Below, in pieces: positions 11,001 through 22,086 of a stretch of 64,000 nt of DNA (position 1 is the stretch's first letter; each line of letters opens with the position of its first letter). The notes below the pieces were generated by a model, which was not told where the DNA came from, made no database searches, and saw only the letters and a program-made list of their open reading frames with translations. A program made the position numbers and the translations under genes. Origin of the DNA: Daucus carota subsp. sativus. Lineage: Eukaryota; Streptophyta; Magnoliopsida; Apiales; Apiaceae. Location: contig NC_030385.2 in assembly GCF_001625215.2 (NCBI RefSeq), forward strand, positions 35,923,598 through 35,987,597, read 5' to 3'.

Positions 11001-14000
11001 CGCTAGGTGGTGAAGATACTTTCGAGAAATAGTGAACTAGGCCGGGGTTATCGGAGCATTATCAGGACACCTTTTTTATGTTTTCCGTATAAAAAAATAG
11101 TTTCTGTCTTAACCCGCATGGGGGGGGGGGGTATTCAATCTTATTTTTTTAAGGATTTTTTTTGGATTTTAGAAATGTAGGTATATGCAATTTGGATTCT
11201 AAATAATCCATTAAAATCTGGTGTTCTAAAATCTTGGGGGTATTCGAACAAGATTTAAATTATCCATGAAATCAAGCAGTGTTTAATTAGGAATTTATAA
11301 AATCCTTTATAATATGATGGTACTACAAGCCGGAGATCTTTTTAGATTTTACAAAATGCTAGATTTTCCTGGCAATTTTGAACTTGTTGAAATTGAGCTA
11401 AAATCTATGAGATTTCGAGGGATTTGCAAGACACCCTATCAATATATGCGAGACTCGGCATCAGCTCTGCAGGCTTCTATGTTGACTTTGTAAGAGATGC
11501 TTGTTAAGAGTCTCAGACTTCTAAATTTTCATTATGGTGTTGTCTTTTGTGAGGACAAGCCAGCGATTGCTTCCGATTTTAGAAGTATTGATATAGAACA
11601 ATGAGCTAAAAGTCCAAAAAAAAAAAAGGGTTGAGCTCTATTACGGGCATATAAGCCCAAACTTGGTGTGAATACGAAGCTCAATGCTCAGTATTCTTGA
11701 ACTAGTAAATTTTATTGTTAATTGCTGATAATATCTTTTAGATTACGAATCTGATTTTAGAGTTCAATATGAAATAGAAAAGTTTATTTAACTTTGTTTT
11801 GATTAGAAGTTAAATTTTGTAACTATGACAAAATTTTGTTGTCTTTTGTGAGGACAAGCCAGCAATTGATTCCCATTTTAGAAGTATTGATATAGAACAA
11901 TGACCTAAAAGTCAAAAAAAAAAAGGGTTGAGCTCTATTATGGGCATATGCATATAACCCCAAACTTGGTGTCAATACGAAGCTCAATGCTCAGTATTCT
12001 TGAACTAGTAAATTTTATTGTTAATTGCCGATAATAACTTTTGGATTACGAATCTGATTTTAGAGTTCAATATGAAATAGAAATTATTTAACTTTGTTTC
12101 TATTAGAAGTTACATTTTGTAACTATGACAGAATTTTGTTACGAAGATTACGATGATAATTGAAATCTTTGTTCCGTGTTGTGAGGTTTTCTCCAAAAGT
12201 AACCACCACCATCAAGTAGGGTTAAATAAACATGCTATTTGCATGACAGAATGTCAGAAAATACATATAAGCTCAGTTTAGGAAACACTTGAGAGTAAAG
12301 GTTGACAAAATGTTCATATATGTAACAAAAGAGATTCTATTGTTGATTGTACAAGAATGCTTCGATAAATTGAGCTGGTTTTTGCTATAATCTCTGTGTG
12401 TAATTGAATCATGTAATTTAGCATGATCACTTAAATAAACCAACATCGCTTTAGCGGTTGCTTCTATAGTCTGTTATTCTAAGTATTTTACATATATGGT
12501 ATGATAGTTATCATAGGTACCTTTTTCCTCACTTTTACCTGATGGATAGCAATTTTGAATTCTGATGTGAATATTACTTTTCTTCTATGATGGTTTAGCT
12601 GAAACTGTCATATACAGAATATTCTACTACATCAATAGATCTGGAAATGGCCATCTTACTCTGAGGGAGCTCAGACGGGGAAACTTGGTTGCTGCGATGC
12701 AGCATGCAGATGAGGAAGAGGACATTAACAAAGTTCTGAGGTGACATGTTCATCTAATTTTTCACTCTCAAGCATTAGATTGTTAAAGTATATTTTTAAA
12801 TTATTAGCATGATTATATATAATATTAATAGGATTTCCGATGATATGAAGTTCTCATCTCTCTAAAGTTGAAATGTTTATCAACTGGCCACACTCTCAAG
12901 CATATCTTTTAAATGTTGATAAGCTTTTAGAAGACAAGTGATGGCTTTGTATTCTAATATCATAATAAAGTTGCTATTGTGGTCAATGTTTCGGGTTGTG
13001 TGAGATTCTCAATAGTAGTTTAGCTGTTATATAAAATGAGTGAAATCACTTGATATCTTACCATTCACATTTTGTGGAATTTTAATTATTATTATTATTA
13101 AGGTGCTGAAGTAGTCTTTCTGTGCTGCATTAATGTCACTTGGTGAAGTATCTTTGAAATACATCTAATTAATTATGTTTCCGGTGTTTTTGATTTGAAT
13201 AACAGATACTTCTCATATGAGCACTTCTATGTCATATATTGCAAGTTCTGGGAACTGGATACAGACCATGATTTCCTGATAGATAAAGAGAATCTCATCA
13301 AATACGGTAATCATGCACTCACATACAGGATTGTTGACCGAATATTTTCACAGGTATAATATTGTACAGTTTAGTTACCTGCATAAAGAGGAGAGACCAA
13401 GTTCACTTAAATTATTGCACTTATATGTCTATGTTATAATTTTGATTCAGGTTCCGAGAAAGTTCACGAGCAGTATTGAAGGGAAGATGGGTTATGAAGA
13501 TTTTGTCTATTTTATGCTAGCAGAAGAGGACAAGTCGGCTGAGCCTAGCCTTGAGTATTGGTATGTGCTATGCTTCCGTTGCGCAGCAATGTGTTTTTGT
13601 TTCATAATAATTTTACCCTTAAAAAACTACTGCTAAAGTTTCACCAAGTTGAAATTCGCAATTTGCAAAGTTACTTTGCGTTGTCTGTTTCTAATTCTTC
13701 AAAGATGTTTTAAACAAATATTGGTACGAGTGGCTACTTGATTTTAGAATATTTCGTTCGTCTTGGCACTTAACATGTTTAATATAAGAATCGCGAATTC
13801 ATATCTTTTAGAGTAATTCATTGTCAAATTTTGCAAGTAATATTATATTTTAAAAGACAAATGTATCTCTAGGTTTTCCAAGGGGAATTTAAAAATAAAT
13901 GAGAATGTATCCAGATAATCAAAATATCTACTATGTTATTATTTGGTTTCCAGTAGAAATTCATTTTCGATTGGAGTTATATTTATTATGACAGGGTCAT

Positions 14001-15372
14001 GTTCCAGAGAGAACTATTAGGGAGAGAACCCTTAGAACCATTACTTTATTTATAGTATTAGTTAGGGTTCCTGCAGCAGAATTGCACATGAAAAAAATGT
14101 CTTCTTTATGTATTATATCTTAAAATTACTTTTGAACACACACAACGATTCAAAAAAACATGTATTTAGATTTAAATCCTGAAAATCTATGAAAAATTTA
14201 GGGTTCTGTAGCAGAACCTTAGCGGTTCTATGGTTCTATTTTAAGCATTGGTTCCCTCTTGAGCGCAACCCTATTATGACAATTGTAATCACTAGAAAGT
14301 AGTAAATTGTATTTGGTTGGAAAATTGGCGTAACTTCCTATTTTGAGTGCAAGTTACCAAGGGGGTGTTGGGTAAGTAATTACCCATATCATATGGGTAT
14401 TTAAAATTCCGTAGAACTTGCACTTACCTTAATAATGTTAACCAAATGACTTCACAATTCACAAATTGTAATTCCTGGGAATTTCAGCTTGCTGGATATT
14501 TACATGTGCAACAAAAGAAGCACTATTTTGCTAATATATATCTTAAAAGGAAGTGCAACCAAAAAAGCACTGTGTTGCTAACTTATATCTTAAAAGGATA
14601 CACTGGTTTGACCCAGTTCATCCTTTCCATAAACGATTCATAAAATTTGACTTGTAAATTGGAGGGTCCGTAGGAGGGAAAGTGTTGTGGTGCTTTGCAG
14701 TAGGATAAAAGCTGATAACTTTTTCTAATGCTTGATATTTGTCCGCTAATTCCTTTATGTGTTCTCCAGGTTTAAGTGCATTGATTTAGATGGCAATGGA
14801 GTTCTCACACGGAATGAAATGCAGTTCTTTTATGAGGAGCAACTGCATCGGATGGAATGCATGGGCCAAGAGCCTGTTCTTTTCGAGGATATTTTGTGTC
14901 AAATAGTTGATATGATTTCCCCAGAGGTAAATTTTCGATCCTAATATATACTTTTTTTGTGAAAGTTGCTGTAAGTGACACTGTTTTTACTGCAGAGAGA
15001 AGATTACATTACCATACAGGACTTCAGAGGATGTAAACTGTCAGGAAACGTTTTCAACATACTTTTTAATCTAAACAAGTTTATGGCTTTTGAAAGTCGT
15101 GATCCATTCCTAATTCGTCAGGTACGGGAAACATCTTGTTTATCAGATCCCTACATGTTGTGATTTGCATGACCTTCCTAAGATGCTACATCTTTGGGCA
15201 ACTTTAACATACTTTTGTGTGCGTATAATCTCTGCAGGAACGGGAAGATCCAACTCTAACAGAGTGGGACCGTTTTGCGCACAGAGAATATATCAGGTTA
15301 TCAATGGAAGAAGACGGGGAATCAAATGGGAGTGCCGAGGTTTGGGATGAATCACTAGAGGCCCCATTTTAG
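8003..15372 (+). CDS. PP2A-B'': Protein phosphatase 2A regulatory subunit B'' (EF-hand type)
   Basis: Twelve exons: 8003-8161, 9087-9329, 9536-9641, 9763-9862, 10334-10439, 10552-10642, 12599-12740, 13206-13353, 13451-13560, 14770-14926, 14996-15121 and 15238-15372. All phases are consistent and give 540 aa, close to plant B'' subunits. The N-terminus is variable and Ser/Pro-rich (residues about 55-120). The core is highly conserved, with [30 protein letters not shown] and [13 protein letters not shown]. There are two calcium-loop motifs: [12 protein letters not shown] (about 334-345, partly degenerate) and the canonical [12 protein letters not shown] (407-418). By family knowledge it targets the PP2A catalytic/scaffold dimer in a calcium-dependent way; Arabidopsis B'' members act on HMG-CoA reductase. 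Translation may instead begin at the in-frame ATG at 8012 (MEMDIARD), which matches homologs better. Intron 6 carries a 300-bp tandem duplication. Confidence 0.95.
11541..12140. repeat. Two-copy 300-bp tandem duplication in an intron
   Basis: The unit beginning TGTCTTTTGTGAGGACAAGC at 11541 is repeated from 11840 with an offset of 299. Both copies share landmarks such as AGGGTTGAGCTCTATTA, GAAGCTCAATGCTCAGTATT and TTAGAGTTCAATATGAAATA. They differ at scattered bases and small indels. The duplication lies in intron 6 of the PP2A-B'' gene and has no reading frame. It is a local duplication, not a recognisable element. Confidence 0.85.
14507..14600. repeat. Short imperfect tandem duplication (47-bp unit)
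   Basis: TGCAAC..AAAAGCACT..TTGCTAA..TATATCTTAAAAGGA occurs at about 14507 and again at about 14554. It is a local duplication in an intron of the PP2A-B'' gene. Confidence 0.6.
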
Positions 15373-17802
15373 GTGATTGAGGTGAGTCTTGTACAAGAGC
15401 TTTTACTAGATTTTTGTACATTATGCTCTTTGGGGCCTAATTATACTGAAAGAGGTTTTTTTACTTTTATATGTACAATTGACAGTTAATTCTTGTTGAT
15501 GTTTAATGTAATAAAATAAAAAAAGAAACGGAACATTAAAAAAAGGTGGTTATTATAATGCCATCATATATGTTTATCGAGTGCGTGAACTTTAGCCCCC
15601 CAAAAATGCTAAAAAAGTGAGTGAACATGCTATGCATATAATTGCTCTTAAGTTTCTGGTGACAAGCTTTGCTAGCTTTGTAATTCTTATCGGCGAATTA
15701 TTTACCATCCAAGGCAAATGTGGAGTTTAGCTACTAGTGCAGTGGAATGTACACTTACATTGTGTGCTCTTGCATGGTAATATTTTTAGTGATAGTTTTT
15801 CATCATCGTGCAGCTGTGGATTACTTTTTTGGCACCACCCCTTAACTGGGGTTGATTGCTAATTTTCACGAATGGTACTCAAGTCGCTGGAAATCTGGGT
15901 TAATATATTCCATCTTTGGCCATGTCACCTGATGCTATTTGACCAAGTCTGAAAGGCTTTTATGGCTTTATGCTATTTACTGCAAAACAAAAGCTGCTTC
16001 TGGAGTATCAACCACATGTCATCTGGAAAAAAGAGTTTTTCCTTCGCTTGGCGATGATCGAGGCTCTTCCAGTAATGTCCGTGTGTTGTATACTTGTATC
16101 TCCTTTGCTTCTGCAGTGTTCAATTTGCCCCCCTTTTACTGTCACCATTCAATGCGGCGGGGGTGAGTTTCGATGGCCAAGTGTCGTGTAAACTTGCAGC
16201 TGTGTATGATTGTCTTTCTAGGAATAACATTTTCCCTGTACTCATAATTTTCTATATATATAACAGATATTCTATTTGGTCTTTTAAAAAATTTGGAAGT
16301 CTGATGTACGTGGAAAATTAGAGGTTTGATCAAATATATCATATAATTCTAGTTCCTGGTAGTTAGCCGATATGAATAGCAGTTTAGATTCGGAAAACTA
16401 GATTTAAAAAAATAACTTGCAAGAGGGCGCTTGGATTGTGAGTGACAATAAGAATCGGGCGTTTGGATTGTGAGTGACAATAAGAATTGTGAAGGGTATG
16501 TGAGAAAATTATCCGCATAGTTCTTATTTTTAACTTCTCAAAATATTTTATCGCTTACTATGTTCTGAACCCTGGTCACCTCTCTTCACAGCTCCTGTCG
16601 CTTTAATAGGCGAATAGCCCAACTCTTGGAACATACTAAAGCTCTAGGTGGCGAAGAGCCATCATTATAGTGCCAAACTTTTCTGTTGGTGTGAGCTCTC
16701 GGAAAGATCAGCCTGTTATCTATCTCAGAATAAATGTTATTCATTGAATGACGATCTTTTCACTCGACACTGTCGGATCACTAAGACCGACTTTCGTCCC
16801 TGCTCAATGGGTATTCTAAGGATAGTGCAAGTAATGATTTAGTGTTCAAGTTGGATTGAGGTTTCATTCCACGTCACAATTAATCCAAAACACCAACACA
16901 TAGATTTAAGTTTTCGATTTTCGTTAATCAGACACATTTATCATGAATCAGACGCTTTCCGATAAAATAGCAATCTAGTAAATAATTCTTAAAAAAAATT
17001 ACTTGAATTATCTAGTCAAAAGAGCTACCCATCTTTCGATTAAAGATGGTTTCAGACTAGGTTTTGGGCTACCTAAGCTACTTGACTAATCAAATTAAAA
17101 CGGCTTCAATCAACTAGTTAAAATGAATATTCATCGGTTTAAAAATATATATAAGACATTTTCAAATTACTTGTTTTTTTGATTAAAGATGGTTTCACAA
17201 AACAAAAAATAATTTCGAATCCTCTATCCTCTATTTCAATAAAAGATGATTTTGGACTTCCTGATTTTTTGATAAAAGAAACATCTGTCATTTTTTTAAA
17301 CTCTTTCGATAAAAGACATCTGAAAATATTCTATTGTTTATGTGTCCTTTTTCTAAGGACTCTTTTGATCAAACTCACAAAAATCCAGTGATCTATAATT
17401 AGCATAGCAAGTGAATAAATTGAAGTCCTAGATTCTCGATTATCGTCTAGTTAATATTAACCCCATCTTAGAAATTCCATTAATTACCAATAAAAAGATG
17501 AAACAGTTGCCTTCATACCATTTTTAAGGAGGTAATTAATCTTCACCTCGTGTGAGGGGGGTTGAACTGCAATTCTTTGGTGCAGTTTACCCTTCTTCCT
17601 CATTTTCACCACCCTACACAAATAATATATGCAGTAAAAACAATATTCATACACCAAATTTCCCTTTATCCTCTTGAGAAGTTTCACCTTATGACCTTAA
17701 ACTTTTAATCTGACCATGATCTGAGGGAGGTGAAATTGAAAGTTCCCTCCCAATTTAACTGGAAGGGGTAACTTTCAGCCAAGAGGATTTCATTTGAGGA
17801 GA
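15373..17802. other. Intergenic region / 3' UTR of PP2A-B'' and promoter of RIC gene
   Basis: No supported gene. The first several hundred bases probably belong to the PP2A-B'' 3' UTR. A short tandem duplication (TTGGATTGTGAGTGACAATA) occurs twice at about 16430-16490. The motif GATTAAAGATGGTTTCA and variants recur several times between 17030 and 17310; this is unexplained low-complexity similarity. The stretch before 17803 must hold the promoter of the CRIB-motif gene. Confidence 0.6.
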
Positions 17803-18793
17803 ATGGGGACAAGAATGAAGGGCCTTTTAAAAGGCCTTAGGTACATTTCTAACATATTTGGTGAGTCTGTTTCTTAAATTCATGTCTTTTATTAATTTTT
17901 CATGGTTTTGATGAGTACCCCGGTACCCAACTTCCGAGTGAAACATACTAAAACATACCAGTCGTGTTTGATTCGGTTTTATTGTTTTGATCAAAGAGAA
18001 ATGGGAATTTGTTTTGAATCGACCTAATGAATTGAGAATTATGGTGCAGAGGAGGAGAAAGAACATGAAATGCAGATTGGCATGCCAACAGATGTCAAAC
18101 ATGTGGCTCATATAGGATGGGATGGTCCATCATCTAATGAATCTCCAAGCTGGGTAAAAAATACACTGCAACTTATGATATTTAACTTTTTTTTGACAAT
18201 AGAAGATGATCAATCCTAGCGCGCATGTTTTCTTTCTTCACACAGATGAAGGAGTACAAAGGAGGGGGCGTTGTTCAGTCTGCGCCCCTGAATGCCTCTG
18301 AACCTCCTCGAGAGAGTCCTGATGTCAAATGGGTTTCCCAAGGTTAGAGTTTTGTTTTGAGATCATAAAATTTATAGTATAAACTGCCGAGTGCTGATAA
18401 TTTTCAAGTTCTTGAAATTGGCCAAATTTTGCAGATTCATCAAAACGAAAGAGCAAAAAATCTGCGGCTAAAGACCTACCAGAATTGCCAAAATCATCAA
18501 GGCGCCAATTCACAGACAGCTCAGCAGTAAGTCCATCTCCAAAAAGGAATCCATCGAAGTCAAGGAGCTCGAGGAGGCACCACCAACAGGAATCTGAAGG
18601 TAGTTGCAGAGGCAGTCGACGGGGCAAAGAACTGAGCAATGATGCACCTATTTCACCCTCAAGTCCGACCTCCAGAAAACTAGCAGATGGTAGAACAAAA
18701 TCCAGGCGCAGAAAGTCTAAAGAATCCTCTCTCCACGGAACATCAAAATCTAAGGACAAGGAGTACTCAAGTGTTAGCGAAGGATCATCATAA
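17803..18793 (+). CDS. ROP-interactive CRIB motif-containing protein (RIC9/10/11 type)
   Basis: Four exons: 17803-17860, 18050-18153, 18246-18342 and 18435-18793. Phases agree and give 205 aa. The protein begins [19 protein letters not shown], followed by an acidic linker and the CRIB motif [17 protein letters not shown] at about residues 29-45. This has the conserved I-x-x-P, H-x-x-H and GW positions that bind active ROP/RAC GTPases. The rest (about 95-205) is Ser/Lys/Arg-rich and probably disordered, with repeated SKSRSSRR-like basic patches. By family knowledge RIC proteins are ROP effectors at the plasma membrane or cortex, controlling actin, microtubules or calcium. A second in-frame ATG at 17815 is possible. 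I do not assign a number within the RIC family. Confidence 0.88.
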
Positions 18794-19689
18794 TCCGAAG
18801 ATAGTCTCCCTTGAACTTCATTCTCCGACCCCTGGATCGGGCAATGCTGATTCATCAACAAGGTCATTTATTAATAAAGGTTCACCAGCTTCCAGGCTGG
18901 AGGCTTTTCAAGAGGAAGAAAAGGGAAAGATACTGGTGTCTTGAATAACATGCTGAATGGTCATTTTTGGTTGCAAGTTCTTTTAGCTAGTGATATATTC
19001 AAGTGAAAAGGGAAAGAATAGGTAGCAGCACTTGTTGGCGTGGATTTGTAGAATCCAACCATAGCAAGTGCTGACATTATTTTGAGACTACTTCCTCATC
19101 TGCTGAGTAGAAGTTAGAGCATTCATCCTATTCTCCTTTTCATGCAAATTGTAACAACATTGGCTATAAGAACATGAAGCCCGGCCGTATGCCCACATTC
19201 TCTGTCTCACAATTCAATATGGTTTGAGCAACTCGCCAAGCAATTAGCAAACATAACAAACCACGGCACAACACCGAGTACTATCAGTATTACAATGCAG
19301 TTTCATATAATTGTCCATAAACATAACAAATTAGGATGCTAATCACGGGAGTTTTATATAATTATTGTCCATAAACATAACAAACTACGGTAGATAAACA
19401 TAATAAACTACGAAAGTAATCATTCTTACTAGACATCTTTATATAGTTGTTCATAATATACGTATAAATGAAATGATGAAAACTATATGTCAGATATCGA
19501 ATTTTTTATTTAGTATGATCGATATTAACACAACAATTTTTTGTTTAGTATGATCAATATTAACGCAACAAATCGATCTTATTTAATATTTATAATCAAT
19601 TAAAATAAAATGAGTTGTGTCAGAAATCAATACCTTTTATTAATAAGCGAAACCACTTTTCGGTGGAACATCGGTACCAAAAATACCAG
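18794..19689. other. 3' UTR of RIC gene and intergenic sequence
   Basis: No gene is supported. Around 19250-19410 the phrase CCATAAACATAACAAA and close variants (AAACATAATAAACTACG) repeat several times with spacing of 40-60 bases. This may belong to the Helitron-related repeat region that follows. Confidence 0.5.
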
Positions 19690-21796
19690 AATTTGGTCAC
19701 TTTCATATTGATTAGGATTCTATAGTCATTGTTATATTATTATTAAAAGACTTTTATATTCAATAAAATTTTATTATTAAAGACCTCAACATTCATTAGG
19801 ACAATGAAAGACTTTATTATTAGAATTTTATTATTAAAAACTTCAATATTGATTAGGACAATGTAATATAAATTTTTTATTTAATAACAACAATCATTAT
19901 AGAATTATGAAAAGATTTTCATATTATTAGGATTTTATACTTATTATTATACATTTTAGGATTTTATAATTATTATTATACAATTATGAAAAGACTTATA
20001 TATTGATTCGGATTTTATTAATAAAAATTTCAATATTGGTTAAGATTATTATACTACTATAAAAAGACTTCTATGGTGTTTAGGATTTTGTAATATAACA
20101 TTTATCTTATTCGCACAGTTAAATCGTTAACCATTTAACTTATGAAACAGTTCTATAAATTCATATAAAAAATTGGATATCATCATATTAATTTTTATTT
20201 AACAATTATTACTATTATCAAAAAACTTCTATATTTGACAGGATTTTGTATTATAACAATTATCTTACTAATAAAAATATGTTACCAACAAAATTATTTG
20301 TTTTAATTTTTTAAAACTCAAATAATTTAATATACATAACAACTCTATAAATCTTATATCATGCTTCAGATTTCAAACAAGAAGTTCATATTGATATTAA
20401 TATAATATCCTATCAATAGAATAATAATGTCAACAAAATTTTTCATTTTAATTTTTAAAACTCATATAATTTAATTTACGAAATAAATTTATAAAACTTC
20501 TATCGTATTTCAGAATTAAAAAAACAAGATTCAATATTGATACCAAAGTACCAAAAAAATTGGTCATATATTTTTTAATAATAATAATTAACATCATTCA
20601 ATGTTTTTCAGAAGATTGCGATAAAGACGAATAAGGCGGTGGTAACACTGACTTGATGGAAACATAAAAAAAAAAAGTCATTGTCCATATTGCAACATAT
20701 AATAAAAGAATCAAAACTCTAGACATACGTCAAATATTCGTTTTAATTTTTAAAATTCATACACTTTAATTTACGAAACAAATTTATAAAACTTCTATCC
20801 TATTTCAGAATTAAAATAAACAAGATTCAATATTGATACCAAAGTGCCAAAAAACTTGGTCATTTATTTTTTAATAATAATTGTTATTATCATTCAGTGT
20901 TTTTTAGAAGATTGCGATAAAAACGAATAAGGCGGTGGTAACACTGACTTGACAAATGGAAACTTAAAAAAAATAAGTCATTGTCCATATTGCCACATAT
21001 AATAAAAGAACCGAAACTCTAGACATACGTCAAATATTCGTTTTAATTTTTAAAACTCATACAATTTAATTTACGAAACAAATCTATAAAATTTCAATCA
21101 TATTTCAGAATTAAAATAAACAAGATTCGATATTGATACCAAAGTACCCAAAAACTTGGTCATTTATTTTTTAATAATAATAATTATTATCATTTAGTAT
21201 TTTTCAGAAGATTGCGATAAAGACGAATAAGGCGGTGGCAACACTGACTTGACAAATGGAAACTCAAAGAAAATGAAGTCATTATACATATTGCAACATA
21301 TAATAAAAGAACCGAAACTCTAGACATACGTCAAGATATTTGATATCAAATCATTATTCTACTTATGAGTTATATTTTAGAACATATATAGTGTTCAGTG
21401 ATTTATAATATAATTGTTTTATCTTTTGATTGCAACGATTATGTTGTAGAACATAACCTGCAAATTGTCAGATGTTTACAAATATTGTAGACTAAAAAAA
21501 TTAAAATTGAAACGAGTAGAGTATTTTTAAATAATTTTGGACAACAATACTCTTATTTTGTGGACTCTATAGAACAGGGACCCATATTATTATGAAATAA
21601 ATTTAAAGTATGATCAAATTTTAATATATAGAAAGTCTTATATTAAAAAACAATAATTTAAATATCATTTAAAAACAATAATTTAAATAGGTATAATAAA
21701 AATATAATAATGAAATTAAAAAAATATTTTTCTTCCAATAAATAATAAATTTTAAAATTTTATTTAAACCCGTGCTTGGCACGGGCTATCAACTAG
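19690..21796 (+). mobile_element. Helitron-like element, 3' end clear, 5' end not located
   Basis: The right end is diagnostic. A hairpin CCCGTGC-TTG-GCACGGG (21769-21785) is followed 7 bases later by CTAG (21793-21796) and then a host T, the classical Helitron 3' terminus. The interior is extremely AT-rich. It contains degenerate 60-90 bp repeats (AGGATTTTAT..TTATTATTATAC..GAAAAGACTT) at about 19700-20260, then the 3-copy 300-bp array. No RepHel transposase is encoded, so it is non-autonomous. The left boundary given is only a guess; I found no clear 5' TC terminus. Confidence 0.65.
20436..21336. repeat. Three-copy tandem array, about 300-bp unit
   Basis: Units begin at about 20436, 20737 and 21037. 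Each holds GAAGATTGCGATAAA.ACGAA (20611, 20907, 21207) followed by TAAGGCGGTGG.AACACTGAC. Each ends in AAAGAA.C.AAACTCTAGACA (about 20705, 21005, 21306). The copies are highly similar. A more diverged relative precedes them at about 20290-20400. The array lies inside the Helitron-like element. No conserved reading frame is seen. Confidence 0.9.
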
Positions 21797-22086
21797 TAAT
21801 TATCAAATATATTTCCCTTCTTTTTGTAAGTCGTCATGATTCTTCATAAAACAGAACTTTCACTTACTTTTTTTTTAATCTCTACCCCTCTAAAATATTG
21901 TTAATACAATAGTAAAAGTTTGATTTCAATCTTAAATCACCAATACCTTGCAGTCATGCACCAAAAAAAGTCAAACAGTCAACGGCTGTCACACAGCAAT
22001 CAATTCACCGTATAAAACTACTCTATAAAAGTAATTTTGAAATTACATATTGGCGGACTTGATATCGTTACCGATAGACGATAGTA

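Noticed and set aside
11123-11440. Possible MITE with ends like GGGGTATTCAATC and a G12 run
   Set aside because: The right end (GATTTGCAAGACACCC) pairs only weakly with the left and no target duplication is visible. The similar stretch at 40950-41410 is equally ambiguous.
18325-18867. 180-codon minus-strand frame
   Set aside because: It is the antisense shadow of RIC exon 4, which is supported by splice phase and the CRIB exons upstream.
20436-21336. CRISPR-like array
   Set aside because: The repeats are 300 bp, adjacent and without spacers. This is plant nuclear DNA.
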